Source: Isoetes taiwanensis
Lineage: Eukaryota > Streptophyta > Lycopodiopsida > Isoetales > Isoetaceae
Length of the DNA: 64,000 bases
NCBI GenBank assembly: GCA_021234155.1
Contig: JAJEKV010000006.1
Span: 13,900,902 to 13,964,901, forward strand
Reading direction: 5' to 3'
Part shown: in pieces, positions 30,740 to 44,790 of the stretch
Layout: each line of letters begins with the position of its first letter
Numbering within the stretch: position 1 is the first letter of the stretch
The notes under the pieces: generated by a model
Database searches by the model: none
What the model saw: only the letters and a program-made list of their open reading frames with translations
What the model was told of the DNA's origin: nothing
Made by a program: the position numbers and the translations under genes

Positions 30740-33700
30740 GTTTAAGGAAACAAATATAATTGAACTCGGATCTAAAAAATATGAAATTCTAACAACTGAT
30801 GCCAATATGGCCTATACACTTAAATGGCATCACTAAAATATACCTGATGAACTTGGAGGACATGATTGGAGAAAACATCCATGAAACAGCAAAACTGGAC
30901 AAAAACGAGTACTCTCTCTTCTGCACCTTCTTTTAAGCGAGCACGCCATACTGCTCCAACCGCAGTAACTGCTGCTTCGCCCGCCTGAGACATACTTCTT
31001 CCAGCTACACAATCATCTTATTAAGGTGGTCAGAGGGTCTTATTGCTAGTGAAGTCCTAGAGGTGATACAGAGAATGAGGTTGGGGCCTACTATCAGTGG
31101 AAGTTAAATTCCAGCTGTTAAACATGAACTAATTTCTACAACCGTTGCTTCTAAGCAGACTTTGCAGATTGAATTGAGAGATGCATTTAGGCAGGCACTT
31201 GCAGATTGACTTGGAAGCAATGAAGACGAATAAAGGAATGCGTTAATCTTGCAGTTAAGTCCTCCAATTCCGGATGCGTAGAGCGCCATCTTGAAATCGT
31301 AATTTGCAGTCGCAGAAGCAATCACTAGCCAATGCAGAAAGATGCAGAACTCCCACATTTTAGTCAATGCAAAAAAAACTCCAAAAACACTTTGTAAGAG
31401 GCCCACATCTGTAAATTTATCATCTCGAACATACATGGGCACAAACAACCAGCCCTGTTGCTGCAACAGTGACACCCAGCTCAAATCCTGAATCAGCAAG
31501 GCCTGTCCTGGCACGTCTTTGCCAATCTCATCAGGCAAGATGACTAATACGCCAAGTGCAAATACATTTATGTATTTATACATTTATGGTGCCTTATGCA
31601 AATGCCAAAGAAAACAAGGTCCTATTGAACGGTTTGGTTAGCATCTGAATATTGTTGCAGCATGTCTAGGAATACAATACAATTCAGAAATATAGGCCGG
31701 ACGAGGTTTAAAGTTTGATCTCCGTGGACGAAAAATTCTAATTTAATGACCAACAATACTTTAAGGATTGAACATTAGAATAAGAAATCAGCCGACCAGC
31801 CTTGCAACCAAGTTTTAGTTGATAATATAAAATCTGTATGCTGGATGTCAGACCTGGTATCAGCTTGGAATTTAGCAGCTGCTTGTCCTTTCCACAGTTG
31901 TTGTACTCAAAAAACTTTTCAAAGACTGGATTTCCAGATATCAAATTCAACCTGACAAAAGGCTCCGCCTAGACATACTATCCAGCTGTCTAAAAGCCCA
32001 TAATGGCCTCAAATTCTGATCTTGGGCTTGGCATTAGCTTTATCTTTGAAACTTCAGAAGTATATTCATCATTTAGCATTTTTGGTGCAGGTTCTCTGAC
32101 AACATAAATAACTTCTAATAAATGGGCTGAGAAGACACCATCACATTTCTCTAAATAACTTCTAATATATGGGCTGCGAGAACACCATCACATTTCTCTA
32201 ATTCTTCAGATGGTGGAAGCTCAAACAATTTAGCCATGAAAATGACCTTTTAAATGGGAAGCAGCTGTGAAATGAAGGTTCTCTCTTCCCGGATCAAATG
32301 GTCCACGAAGGTTAAGGCTGAAGCATAGATGCTAACCCTTGTTACCAGTAACCCGTAATCGGAATGCCACAATGCTAAGGTAGTTTAACTAGATCCTAGC
32401 TGTTTGAGAATGTCAAAGTTTGGATCCCCTTGCCCAAAATTGACTCCTTTGTGCCATTCAATGCTTTAGCTCGATATTAAATGAAAGCTTTAGCAGGAAA
32501 GCTTCAGGCTAGTAAAATGCAGGATATCAAATTCAGGCTTCCGGAAAGCTTTAGCAGAGATGATAGCAGATTACTCATAGCTTCCGGAAAGCTTTAGCAC
32601 GAGACTATAGCAGGTCATTTATAGCTCCATCTTTTACAGAAGATGCATGCCGAGAAAATCCAAGACTGACAAATAAAGCTTGACAAAAAAAAATAAAGGC
32701 GTGCCCACCCAGAAAATCCGAGATTGAACTGAACAAAACAAGCCGATACATACCTTTTAAACCAAATATTGGGATTGCATGATCTGCACCATTGTTTCAG
32801 CGCCACAGTTTTGTTCACTTCGAGTTGTTTTAGGTTTAGGTCCACAAAACCAAGAACAGAGGGGTTTAAAAACGGGGAACCGGGGGTTTCAGTCTCGGGA
32901 TTTTTATGTGGAGGGTTAGTACTTTTGCAAACAGGGACATGAAGTATATATCCTTTTTTATTTTCTACCCATGAAATCCGGCATATACATGTGGGATGCT
33001 TGTAGACCCTTACTTTGTAAGTTTGCCTCGCCTATGAACCTTGTATTTTCAACATCTATATGGTGGATATTGACCTTTGTAGTTTGTATAACACATTGAA
33101 GTTGTAAAGCTTGGTTTACCTTGTTTTGGCATCTAGACAAAGATTACTTTGTCTATTCATGCAATGGGAAGAGCTACTAGCAAGAGAAAATTTTACATTA
33201 GTCACTAGCCATGAGATCCATGGGTTAATCCCTCTAATAGAATAAATGTTTCCAACTTCTCACTTGTGATATTCATCCCTATGCCCAGGCCAATCCGTTG
33301 ATGAGTATATGTGTCTATAATGCAAGTGGCCAGATACCAAGTATGCTGCCTATATATTGAGGACAAAAGCAAGACCTCTGTGCTCTCTATCATTTGCTTT
33401 CCTTCATCCAGTAAAACATAGAGCAATGGTAGATTATGCACGAACTTGAATAATGTCAACAATACATCTTCAACCATTAGACTTCTTGCCATCTTATTTT
33501 ACTACCTGGCACTATTCTTCTAATAGCCCAATCTTTTGGAGCCACATCACATCCCTATACAACATATGTAGTATAATCCAAAATTATATTGCATTTGGTT
33601 GAAGCATCAACCCTAACTCTAGGTCGAGTATGTGCCATCTTGTATGAGCTCTGTGTCTTCCATTTCCATATCATATGTTGCTATTGTTAGAAGGCGATAT

Positions 33701-33820
33701 AAATTGGGACAATCAATAAAGCGAGTTAATACTTTAAGATAAATCATACAAGTCCATTTGGAAGAAAAAAATGTGGAAAATCCTCTACATCCCCTCCTAG
33801 ACACATTCTATTAACAAGCT
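30740..33820. other. Intergenic, weak ORFs only
   Basis: A minus-strand frame at 31104-31583 (159 aa, several hydrophobic segments) and one at 33205-33492 (95 aa, MARSLMVEDVLLTLFKF) have no recognisable family. A short near-duplicate CATCACATTTCTCTAA(A/T)T sits at 32140 and 32187 with the preceding AACTTCTAATA(A/T)ATGGGCTG. AGCTTCCGGAAAGCTTTAGCA occurs near 32538 and again near 32579. No gene is claimed. Confidence 0.5.
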
Positions 33821-34097
33821 TCGCTCCAGAACCTGTTCCTTTTTTTTTTTTTGAGGGTAAGAGTATAATTTATTAGTTTAGAAAAAGAGTACATTGGGTC
33901 CCCTCAACGGGACAGATAGAGAAATATAATCCAGAGACCCAAGACCCGGCAATTGAAGGTGTACTAGTGGCCCAACCAGCTCTTCTTCCCCACTCATGTA
34001 GGTACTATAGGGAAAAGCACCTTCTTCACCACAAGAGCGAGTACTATAGATAGGGTTGTGCACTTCCACCACCATTGCCATTTGGGGTTGTTCATTT

Positions 34098-37000
34098 TTA
34101 GGATCTAGGCAAGAGTTTACCTCTTTCATTGATGATTGCCTTCATCCTTGTCAACCCAGTTACACTTGAAGAACGTGTAAAAACCTTTCTGTCAAGTTCC
34201 TTATTATAGTTCCTACCCAACTTTCTGTGATGGGCTAGCGCCATTAAGGCCACCTCCATATTGAAGAGGCTTTTAATTTTGTCAATGCAAACGTCTTGCC
34301 CCCCGTAAGCCACCTGGCATCGATGCTTCCAGACCACCCAAAGGGCAATTGATACCAGAGAAGTAGTAATTTGGCAGCTCCCAGATGAAATTATAATACC
34401 TGGCCAGTTGAGTTGGTGTGAGTCAAGTCCTAGAATAGGAGTAACCCACCTCCAAAAGTCAGAAATCCTAGGGCAAAAGAACACGTGTGCAGTAAATTCG
34501 CTAGCTTGACAGCCTAGAGGGCACAGTTCACTTGCTGAGATACCTCTCAGGAAGAGTTTAGCATTGGAGGAGAGGCCACCTTGAAGGGTTGTCCACTGCA
34601 AAAACTGGATTCTTCGAGAACACATGGACTTCCAGGACTTGGCAAGGAGTTGAATAGTAGCTGGTCTATTGACCCCTAGAATGAGCTCAGCTTTAAGGGG
34701 AACTTCTCCACGGAGCGCTCGATAAACCTTAGCTACCTTGTAGGAAGGGGATTCCACACACTCCCAACTTTCTTCAGGACCTTCCAGTCCAGAGAGATCA
34801 GAGATATTAGCCTGGATTTCCCTCAGGATCTTCCTATCACCCTCGCCAGCATTTGGGACCTGCCTTTTTAGTTTGGACCAGGAGATCCATCTACCATTCT
34901 CCCAAAGGTGAGATAGCCTGGAGATCCCGTGACTTTTCCACTTACTATAGATCCGGGGGTGTACAAGACCTGGATCTGATTGTACACAAATTTCTGCGCC
35001 ACTATCACAGACGAGAAGAAAATGTGAGAGGCAGCAAGGACAGCATTGGCCACTGTTACACGCCCAGACACTGCAAGACCTTTGGCTGACCATAGGGCAA
35101 CCTTCTTTCGAAGACGATCCAACAGAGGCGACCAGAGTCCTTTGATACTATCAGATAAGGAAAGTGGAAGGCCCAGAAGAGTGATTGATTCACCTGCTTT
35201 CACCACCGGAAACCCTAGCATATTAGCTCGAGGATCCGGCGCAGTCTCTAGTGCCCATAGAGTGGAACATTTGTTAGGGTTAAGATCAATCCCGGATATG
35301 ATCTCAAAGGCCAGGAGAACGTCCCGAAATGTCCGAAAGCTACCATCATCAAATCTGAGAAACATGAAGGTGTCGTCCGCATATTGCATAATTGTGAGCT
35401 CGTCAGCACCACCTGGTAGAGAGAGACCACTCATTGAACCTTCTGAAATTTTGAGTTTCACCATCCTAGTCAGTAGATTTTCCATAATGAGAAACAAGTA
35501 AGGAGCCAAAGGGCACCCTTGCCTGATACCTTTTCGGAGATCAAAGAGGCCAGATGGTTCCCCATTAACAAGCACCGATGCTCATGCTAATTTGTTCATG
35601 CCCATAGAGATATCAACAAACTGCCTAATATGAACCATCACCTCCTGCAGAGCCTCCCATCTAAGAGAGTCATAAGCCTTCCTGAAATCCATCTTTATCA
35701 GCACACGGTTCTGTTTTGATACCCTACACCAATGTAACCCTTCCCTAGCAGCCAAGTAATTATCCAGAATGTTTCTTCCAGGGAGAAAGGCTGATTGTTC
35801 TCTGCCAATAATCCTATTTAGGATAGGTTTCAGACGGTTAGCCAGAACTTTCATGATGACCTTATATAGGACATTCGTCAAAGCATTAGGTCTCCATTCA
35901 CTAATAACCTGAGGTCTTGACACTTTAGGGACGAGAGTGATGAATCCAGCTGCCAAGGAAGGATGTAAAAGCTGGGAGTTCCATGCACCCCTAATAGCCC
36001 TGAGGAAGTCCTGCCCCAAGAATTCCCAGAACTCCCTGAAAAACTCTGGGGGAAATCCGTCAAGACCAGAGGATTTACCAGCTGCCAGGGAGCAAAGAGT
36101 TCTATAGACTTCTTCATCCCCTAGCGGTTGAAGTAAGGATTGATTGTCAGCTTCCCAAACCAAGTGCGCGCAATCAACCTTTGGCAGCCATCTAGCAATT
36201 TCTGATCTGTAAGTGGATGGAAGCGGTTTCTCTTTGAATTGGTCCTGGAAGCTTTCCCTAATGAAGCGTTTGATTTCATCCTGATATGTTAGGAGGACCT
36301 GATTTTGATCTTTGATAGAGGTAATGCTATTTTCTGCTAATCTGGCCCCAGCCAGTCTAAAAAAACACTTAGAATTCTCATGATCAAGTTCAGCGTACCA
36401 TTTAGTTTTGGAGTATATAGCAGCACCCCTTGCTTCCTCCTCTTCTATAGCTTTAGCTTTGCTTTCGAGCTCCTCCTCCAAAGCGTGTTTATCTCGGTTA
36501 TAGGGGTCGCTAAAAAATTCTTGCTTGATAATCCGGAGACTATTATAGACAAGATCCTTTTCCTTCTTGAAGATCAGAGCCCTATTTCTTCCCCACTTCT
36601 TGACCCAAGCTTTCATGAGGTTGAGCTTATGGACCCATGCCTTCATGGAGGGGGAGTTGTCCCCATTTTCCAGTGAGCCAAGAAAAGCCTTAAAGGGTTA
36701 CAGAACACTTCTTTGGTTAACCATGAGACGTTGAACTTGAAAGGAATATTACCTGATATCCTGGCAGAGGGGATATCCTCCAGAGTAAGCCTCTGCGGAA
36801 CATGATCCGAATGAGTGAATGCAAGATCTCCTTCAACATAGGATTTGTCCATAAATTCTGCAGATTCGTTGGCCAGGTAAAATCTATCAAGCAAACAATA
36901 CACTCTATCCTGACCCTTCTGTTTGTTAGACCAGGAAAATGTAGTATTGGAGGGAGGAACCAGAGAAAAGCCCGCACCGTTGATTAGAGAAAGCCAGGCT

Positions 37001-37491
37001 CGTTCTTCCTCTTCCTGCAGATTCCTATGCAAGCCCACTTTTTGATCCCACGTGTCAGTCATATTTAGGTCACCTCCAAGTATCCAGTTATCAACGATGT
37101 TCTCGTGCTGGGAAATCCAACTCTCAATATTATTCCACATAATTACCCTCTCAGCGGGTTTATTGGAGGTGTAAACATTAATAAGCCCCCACTGACAGTT
37201 ATTGTTTTCAAATATAACTGACTGCCACCTGCCCCCCAATCCTGAGAAATGGTTTTTCTGAGCCTAACCTTTCCAAAGGATACAAGTACCTCCCTTAGTT
37301 CCCTGAGCTGCACAACTAAAAGAGGAATAGCCATTGCCCACCCACCTGCCAAGAGAACTAGCCTCGAAGTCAGGAAGCCTATGCTCCTGCAGCATGATAA
37401 TGTCCGCCTTCATTGATCTAATTGCCGCTAATACCCTAGCACGTTTGAGTGCTCCTTTGATGCCACGCAAATTCCAAGAGACAATGATCAT
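34098..37491 (-). pseudogene. LINE-D ORF2: endonuclease, reverse transcriptase, zf-RVT
   Basis: Start MIIVSWNLRGIKGALKRARV at 37491; IIMLQEHRLPDFE; frameshift near 37260; GGDLNMTDTWD (36975-37080 region), THSDHVPQRL; RT from 36646: LAAGKSSGLDGFPPEFF, SAFLPGRNILDNYLA, IKMDFRKAYDSLRWEAL (35650-35700); a stop/frame change at 35582; GIRQGCPLAPYLFLIMENLL (35480-35540), QYADDTFMFL (35360-35390, YADD); zinc finger CPLGCQASEFTAHVFFC (34470-34530). It ends LLPRS at 34098. The domain set is complete and only three or four frame breaks are seen. Confidence 0.85.
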
Positions 37492-37813
37492 CCCGAAGTG
37501 GTTATGACTATAGGCAATCTCCCAACCTTAGGTACAGGGACATTACTATGTTCCTTCCTGGCAGGGTCACATCTTCTCACCAGGTACGGAGTGGGAATAA
37601 TCATATCAAGGAGACTGTACCTAGGAGATTCCCTTATTAGGGGAAGTAAGACTTTTGATACAAAGGGGGGTAAATGTCTTGGGGGAGTCCCTTATGTATG
37701 GACCCCCTTAGGTATGCTGAAAAGGGACAACTCGAGGTACCCCAATAAGCCCCTAATAAAAAGAATTATATATTATTCCAAAAAAGGGGAGCAATCTTCT
37801 GGAAAAATTGAAA

Positions 37814-38120
37814 GTGTCCCATAGGGGCGACACCTTCCATATGTCGATGTTGCTGGAATATCTCAAGAGCCTCCACATGGGTGACAGAACATACAAAATA
37901 TTCAAGGTGAATAGACACGCCAAAGTGCAAAGAAGTGCCAAGGTGTCCCATAGGGGCGACATCTTCCAAAATATTCAAAGTGAATAGACACGCCAAAGTG
38001 CAGAGAAGTGCCAAGGTGTCCCATAGGGGCGACACCTTCCATATGTCGATGTTACAGGAATATTTTAAGAGCCTCCACATGGGTGACAGAACATACAAAA
38101 TATTCAAAGTAGACACATGG
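37814..38120. repeat. Tandem repeat in the LINE-D inter-ORF spacer
   Basis: Units beginning GTGTCCCATAGGGGCGACA at 37814, 37943 and 38016. The middle unit lacks the segment from CATATGTCGATG to ATACA, giving periods of 129 and 73 bp. Confidence 0.85.
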
Positions 38121-38843
38121 AGTGTAAAACTACACCGTAAGGCATAGAGTTGTCGTCCTTCCCTAGAAACATTCCGTTTCTCCCCACCAAAGCGATAGGA
38201 CCCAGCCAAATAGCTTTGAGACGTGCATGATATATCTCAATGATATTGTAAGAATAGAGGGGAAGATAAAAATACTTGAGATAAAAATACTTGCTTACGA
38301 TAGGAATAAGCAACAACCAGTATAGAGAAAGGGCAACGAAACCCTCTTTGCAGGGAGTTGGTTGATCATCCCAGGAGCAGCCACAGAGAGAATTGGTTGA
38401 GCTGGGAGAGCAGCATGGGACGGCAAAACCCTCCATGACGTTATGACCAGAGAGAAAACCTTTCAGCCTGTTTATATGTAACCGGCATGCATCATTTTTA
38501 AAACACCAACACCATATCAAGGGTTTTCCAGAGATGTCTGCAGAGCTGATTGCTATGTTTTGCAGGTAGAATGAAAACCGAGATGCTCCAGACCATATAC
38601 AACTAGCAGAAAACAGAGATATTTGCACAGACCAGATAACTTAATAAACTTACAGTCAAACATCTTCACAATGAGTTGGTAAGCACTTTATAATGTAAAA
38701 ACATCTGATATATAGAAACCTGCCTTACAGAAACAGCCTTACAAAATAATCCTGATACAGGACTAGCATAAGCCTGTGGTTGAGTAACCACAAGACTAGG
38801 AAGTATGCAGAAAAAAACTTGAAAGAAGCTTCCAGCTTCAGCT

Positions 38844-40664
38844 TTAAAGAGGAGTATTTCCATTCTTGTTTGACGGAAGGACCATGCTTCCTTGCTCCAG
38901 AGAATGCTCCAAACATACTTTTGCTATTGCTGCTTCAAAGGTGTACTTCCCCGGCTTGATCCCATTATCTTTCCCTTTCTTTTTCCCATTTAGTTTCTTA
39001 GACAGAGAAATATTGTTGCCAACAACATTTGCTTGATTATTATGATCTGCAACCAGGAGGTTTGTGTGCACTGCTGGAATGGGTGCTGGAATAAGAGCAT
39101 GATTGTTCATAGCCTCCGTAGCAGACGGAGTTTCTTTGGGGCTGCCAATGAGCGGCGGTGTTTTCCGTGATCCAAAGGATCTGCAGCCAAGAGGTTAGTA
39201 TGCACTGCAGGAATGAGAACATGATTGTTCATAGTCTCCATGTGTGCTGGAATAAGAGCATGACTATTCATAGCCTCCGTAGCAGATGGAGTTTCTTTGG
39301 GGCTGCCAGTAGCAGCAGTGTTTACTTGATCCAAAGGATCTGCAGCCAAGAGGTTAGTATGCACTGCAGGAATGAGAACATGATTGTTCATAGTCTCCAT
39401 GGCAGACGGAGCTTCAGAATCATCGCAGACCAGGCTAGGACCAGCACAATGGAGCTTGGAGGCATTGAAGAAGAGATCTTGGATCAGGCAGACATTGTTG
39501 AGTTGCTTTGCCTTGGGCGATGTGAGACAGACTTCCCCATTGAGTTGGGGACATCTAATAGGGCCAACATGATCATTTGGGTTCTCTGCTGCAGATTCTG
39601 GAGGAGCTGCCAAACCAAGTGGCCAGCCCTCTTCATTGGGATCAATATCAACGAGGGCAAGTGGGCTAAATCTGTTGTGACATGAGAGGACCTCTGGAGG
39701 CAAAGGAGGTTCCAAAGCTGACTCAAGAATAGAGGGCTTTTTCATAGGAACAGGGGAAGGCGTTGGGCAGGCCTTCAAGGAGCACTCACCCCCATAGTCT
39801 GGGGTAACAGCAGCAACGGTCTGCTTCTTGGCAGACTTTTTGGGGGTTAATTTCCATGAACCCATCAGAGTCAATAATAGTGGCCATACTATTTTTGTCT
39901 TGATTGTGAGATCCGTTGTGCTCAAGGACCGGAGAGTGGTCTGAACATATGTCCCCAGCATGCACCCTGACTCCACAACCAGAACAGGGGAAGGGGAGAC
40001 CAGAGATGGAGAGAATAAACTCTATTAAAGTATTATTAAATCCCCTGAAGAAGACAGAATGTGGAAGTGGTTTTAAAATATCTACTGTGATGCAAATCTT
40101 TGGGGCCTCAGAGGTGTTCCCTCCCATGCACACGTACTCCCCGAGATAGGAAGCAATGGCTTTGAAAGCCTTCTCAGTCCAGTATTCAGCACTAAGATCA
40201 GAGAGTGACAGCCATATTGGGTAGAACAAAGCATCAGGCTTTTTGAGATTGAAGTCTGGTCTCCACTTTTGCAGCAAAACTTGGCCATTAAGACAAGTGA
40301 TTATCCCCTTCTTGAAAAGAATCTGAGCTTCCTTTTCAGTTTGCAAGGTGATGAGAAAGTATAGATTTCCCAAAGGCTGGATCCGAGGTAGGAATCTGCC
40401 ACGGCATACACGCTCAAAAGTCTTCTTAATCTCAGCTAAAGACGGATTACCCCTTATAATCTTGGCAATAAGGGCCTGATTATCAAGGTGACGAATCCGG
40501 TTCGCCACCTCAGGAATATGCAGGGAGATATAAGGCTGATCACCAATATCCGGGCATATATTGGCTTCCACATTCTCAGCAGACAATGCAGGCTCCATGG
40601 AGGTCATGCTCAATAATATGTCTCCAACCAGTAGTAGGAGTTGTTGAGCCAAGGGGCAATGCAC
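38844..40664 (-). pseudogene. LINE-D ORF1: gag-like protein (DUF4283 and CCHC), frameshifted
   Basis: From 40664 the frame gives the DUF4283-type core (LIAKIIRGNPSLAEIKKTFE, RFLPRIQPLGNLYFL, VLLQKWRPDF, YPIWLSLSDLSAEYW) and the knuckle CSGCGVRVHAGDIC (about 39960), which bind element RNA. Near 39850 the frame shifts; the continuation is Pro/Ser-rich, followed by a repeat region. A second shift near 39110 leads to a basic tail (KKLNGKKKGKDN) and a C-terminal frame ending at 38844. Confidence 0.75.
39044..39402 (-). repeat. In-frame tandem repeats at the C-terminus of LINE-D ORF1
   Basis: About 2.5 copies of a 159-bp unit; the block TCCAAAGGATCTGCAGCCAA occurs at 39171 and 39330. The unit encodes NNHVLIPAVHTNLLAADP. 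159 is a multiple of three, so copy number changes keep the frame. Confidence 0.8.
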
Positions 40665-41821
40665 CAGAAAGGATTGGGTAGGCTATGTTTCCACGTTGCT
40701 GAAGATCAAAAGTCTGACCAGTCTTCGAACAAATGCTGGATCAGCTCCACGTATGGCAAAGCCCCCAACACAAGTAAAATACTCATGCTGCAACAACCTC
40801 CGATCGATTATAGAACCCCAAAGCTGCAATATTGGACCGAGTTATGGTTGAGATATCAAGCGAGAAGGAGGATGGTATGGAAAAAACAGAAGAAGTAGCT
40901 GAAGCTTGAGAGGCTTGAGGGCTAGATTCAGAAGAGAAAACAAGAAACTCCATGCTGAGACCGCATCAGGAAGACTTGTAGAGCTCCAAAGTGATGTGAT
41001 CAGAGAAGGCTTCAGAGTATAGAAAAAACTTTGCAATAGGTGGTCTGTCTGCACCAAGATAAGCAATTCTGAATTCCACCGTATCATCAGATGGGTCTTG
41101 TGTGGGATGGGAGTGTTCTCCTACAAAGAAGATCACAAGAAAAACCGTTTCATCCACCAAGAAGGCCCAAATGTCAGCAGGAGTTCCTTCAAGCCACCCA
41201 CAGCAAATCTGAGAAGTGCTATAAAAGACAACAAAATATTTTGCTAGCTCCACTAGAGAACTAGATGATCCAGAGGATTGGGAAGTGGCAGAGTTTGAGC
41301 AAGAGCAGGCAATCGCAAGGGGGAGAGGCCGCCCCATTCAAATCTGACATTGATAGAAAATAACAGACAGTATGCCTGAGAAGCAACTAAGATGATCCCG
41401 AGAGTAAAGGCATAACTGGCTTTGATAGATCGATTGAGAGAGAAGGATAAGCAGAGGCTAATGATCCCAGGAAAGTTGGGTATGATTATAAGGAGGCAGG
41501 CAGCCGCTATTCCTGTCAGAAGACAGGTCTCGCAACAGTTCGCATCCAGCAGAATCGGGCCCAAACATGATTGTTTGGTCTTGGTCAGAGGGTCAAATGG
41601 AGCCACCGAATCCAGGAATGAATCTGGGAATATCCCCCTCTACAAGGGGGAGAACCAAGAAGAGGTCGGACGGATTCAACAGCCACGCCCGATTTGCCAC
41701 ATCTCGATCCTATGTTTAGAAAAAGATAGCGAATGTTTGGAGGAAAGGAGAGGTCGCATGTCGCGCTAGGCGCTAGGCGCTATCTACCCATTGTAAAAAT
41801 TTTCACCAGAACCTGTTCCTT

Positions 41822-43910
41822 GCTTCTGTTGTAGACACTTTAAAGATGTGACATCTTCTGCTACCAATAGAAGCACTCTGGCATTTTCATTTCGGTGTAG
41901 CCCATTTCAGTTCTTCACAAGGTGGAGGATAGGATGGTATGCCTACCAACATGTAAGGCTAATCTTGTGAAAGTAGCTCTCATTAGGTATAACAAATGAA
42001 TCATGCAATTGCAAAGTGCATGTTGGTTGCTCCTTGTAATACTCACAATCACAAGTCAAAAATCCGTGTAGCATAATGGGGATAAGGTTTGTGATTAAAA
42101 ATAAGATTAACATCCAAATCATATTTTTATTATTTAAATCCGTTCTTTATCTTGGAGTTGGAATTCACACAACTATTAATTAATATAAATTCGTTTTTTC
42201 ATGTCAAAAAATAAAGAAGGTTAGGTTTTGATTGTATCTTGGGGTGTGCGCCGGCGCGCGTGCTTTGGACGATGTTTCAATTTTTTCCTCTACATGTTTG
42301 ACGCTTCTTATTTTTGGTCTGCACTGGGGCAGCCTTCACATAGAGAGCAGACTTCTACGCATGTGCGGTGGCGCTCTTGCTTGGACGGTAGGATTTATCT
42401 TAAGATGCTTTGGATGATGCACAATTTTATCATTTTTTCTTCGATCTGTTGAACATTTTTAGGTTTATCGCTTTTTTATTTCCGGTCTGCACAGGCATAG
42501 GCTTCAAAATCGCATGCAAATTGGTCGCAATAACAGGGTTTGGATTTGTGATTTGCTATCTCCAATTCATGTGCGTCGGCACTCTTGCTCCACAGAGGTA
42601 CTCCCAAAATCTCTTGCATGATCTAATGCAGGAGACCCATAAATTTATATCATGTTGAATGAATAAAGGAGAGAAATTTCATTGCGAGATAAAGAGTTGG
42701 ATAATTCTCATCTTTAGATCCAGAGTCCTCTGTGTTTTCAACTATTTGATAACTCCTATTGCTTGTTGCAGAGACCCATAAATTTCTAATGTGGTCGGAT
42801 TTTCAAGATATTTAAAAGATGATGAAGTTGCATTCAGACCTTGTGCTGCCAGCAACTTTGCTCCACAAAGGTAGGTTGTGTATTACATTTTTAACATTTA
42901 GTCATTTGTAGTATGGAACGTAGTTTATTCCAGAACATGTGCGCTAGCGTCCTCTAATGGAAGGTACAAATAAGCATCTTGATGTATTGAAGGAATTTCT
43001 GCAATCCCTTTAGTGACTGAGTAGACTTAAAAAACTTGTTGCATAGAGGGCCATGATTCTCTTATTATAAAGGAGAAGTCCCTTGGCATTGAAATGTATT
43101 ATTTTCTTTTGTAGATGAAGGCAGGTGTAAGAGATATATTCATTTCTTAATTAACCAAGTCACTAAACGACTCCACATTTCCTTCTCCCATGGACATTGC
43201 AATGTTCTTGATGCAATCTGCCACTTGAAAAACGTTCAATATGCTAATTTTTCTTGTTATGATGCAAAAGGTAACATGCTTTGTGATGCAAGATATTGTT
43301 GATCAGACATTCCTGAATCTTTCTCCGGTCAAACTTACCTACGAACAAGCTCGAGCATGAGGTGGGACAGGAAAATAATTATCTGTTGAATTAGTATCTT
43401 GCATCTTAATTGTTTACTATCAAATTGTAGTCAATCTGGGCCCTTGAAAAGCTAATTGGTGTTATGTCCCTATCACTGATCCATTTTGGCTTGTAGAAGT
43501 AGGAAAAGAAGATATTACAATATTTAGATAGGACACACAAGTTCTTGGAGCCAGCGTACAAAAGAGTATATATTCTGGACCTCATTTAGGGTGATATAAA
43601 CTATTTCTGGTGGAATTTAATTGATGCTTTTTGTTTATTTTGTTTCAAAGCATGTTACATGATTATCTCATTGTTTTTGGAGCACTTTGAGATCTTGCAA
43701 TTGATGTTCAAGGTAGAGTAATTGTACCTTGTAAAAGCTGTAACTTTCAAGCTATTTACAAGCCCATATCACTTAGCAAAAATGTGCACCAAGTATTTAA
43801 TATTGAAATGTACGCATTGCAATTTTGTTTCTTGCATGAATTTCATTCTCAGAGTCTAAATATCACCCATGTTGCGCTTATGATGCTCTCAAAATCTATT
43901 TGTCAAGAAA
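41822..43910. other. Intergenic, no gene seen; diverged duplication
   Basis: At 42260-42600 two diverged copies of a block of about 180 bp follow each other (shared: TTTGGA(C/T)GATG, GGTCTGCAC, CATGTGCG, GGC(G/A)CTCTTGCT). The short hydrophobic frames here are not convincing. Confidence 0.55.
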
Positions 43911-43915
43911 TAGTC

Positions 43916-44790
43916 TGATATGGTTTAAGGGTTCTTAAAAATATTGTCCACTTAAATCAACAATTGAATAGACAGGAACAGGTCAGATAATACTTTGAGT
44001 CTTATAAAACTTTGATCAACAACAAAGGTTCTTGGTTTCCACAACCAAGCTACAGAGCATCCAGTTTCCACCCAACCGGATCCAGAGATCAAGGCAATTC
44101 TCCAAGGAAATAACAAGCAGATTGACCACAGCCTCTTATGCTTTAGTCTTCTGAGATCTTTCAAATACAGCAGACACAGTCTTAATAGGCTTTGAGAGGC
44201 ACAACGGCTTAGAAATCCGGGGCTTAGAGATCCGGCCCAACTCCACGTTAGAGCAAATTGAATAGCGCCCTACTGCCGGATTTGATCAGACCGGACAGCA
44301 GCGTTCGGATTTGGGGACGTAGACGAGCTGGGAAGACCGGATTAGCAGCTGTATTCTCTCGAACTTCCCTGCAGGTCGGATTTAAGAAGTCACATGCGAA
44401 TTGGTTACAGTTCTTTGGTGCGAATCCGAGAACGAATCGATTCTTTGGTGCCGGATTCCTTAGCGAGAGTCTCCTCCGCTTCTATAATCTGTCGACCACC
44501 TTTCCTTATTCCAGTTCGGTTCTGCCCACTTCTGTTAAAAGCCACGTTTCTGTGTTCTATTCTAGTAATGCCCCTTTTCTTAAAATAATTGCATGATCCT
44601 TCCCTTTATCTTTAAAATATCACCTGCCTTTTACAAATATAGCTGCATGTAGATTATTTGCCCCTATTCCTTTGCATATAATATTTGAAGGTGTTATCTT
44701 GCTCTTTTTGCCTATTCTTGTACCCCATGGTATCATTATACCGCATTGCCTTAATTCTCTGGACCACTCCCCCTAGCATGCTCCGTATCA
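43916..44790 (-). repeat. 3' LTR of the gag-only element
   Basis: It is nearly identical to 46463-47334. Differences concentrate at 44397-44456, where this copy lacks CAG/CTG triplets present in the other. The likely polypurine tract (AAGAAGGGATGGAAC on the minus strand) abuts it at 44791-44805. Confidence 0.9.

Larger units (their letters stand above)
33841..41805 (-). mobile_element. LINE-D: near full-length L1-type retrotransposon, about 8.0 kb
   Basis: Minus orientation. A 16-bp target duplication CCAGAACCTGTTCCTT lies at 33826-33841 and 41806-41821; the poly-A tail appears as a T run at 33839-33852. It has a long 5' UTR (40665-41805), ORF1 with DUF4283-like and CCHC domains, a spacer with tandem repeats (37500-38840), and ORF2. 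Both ORFs have frame changes. The length and TSD show a complete, not 5'-truncated, insertion. Confidence 0.9.

Noticed and set aside
31104-31583. 159-aa hydrophobic minus-strand frame as a membrane protein
   Set aside because: No family pattern, and exon-like composition is lacking; kept only as a note in the intergenic entry.
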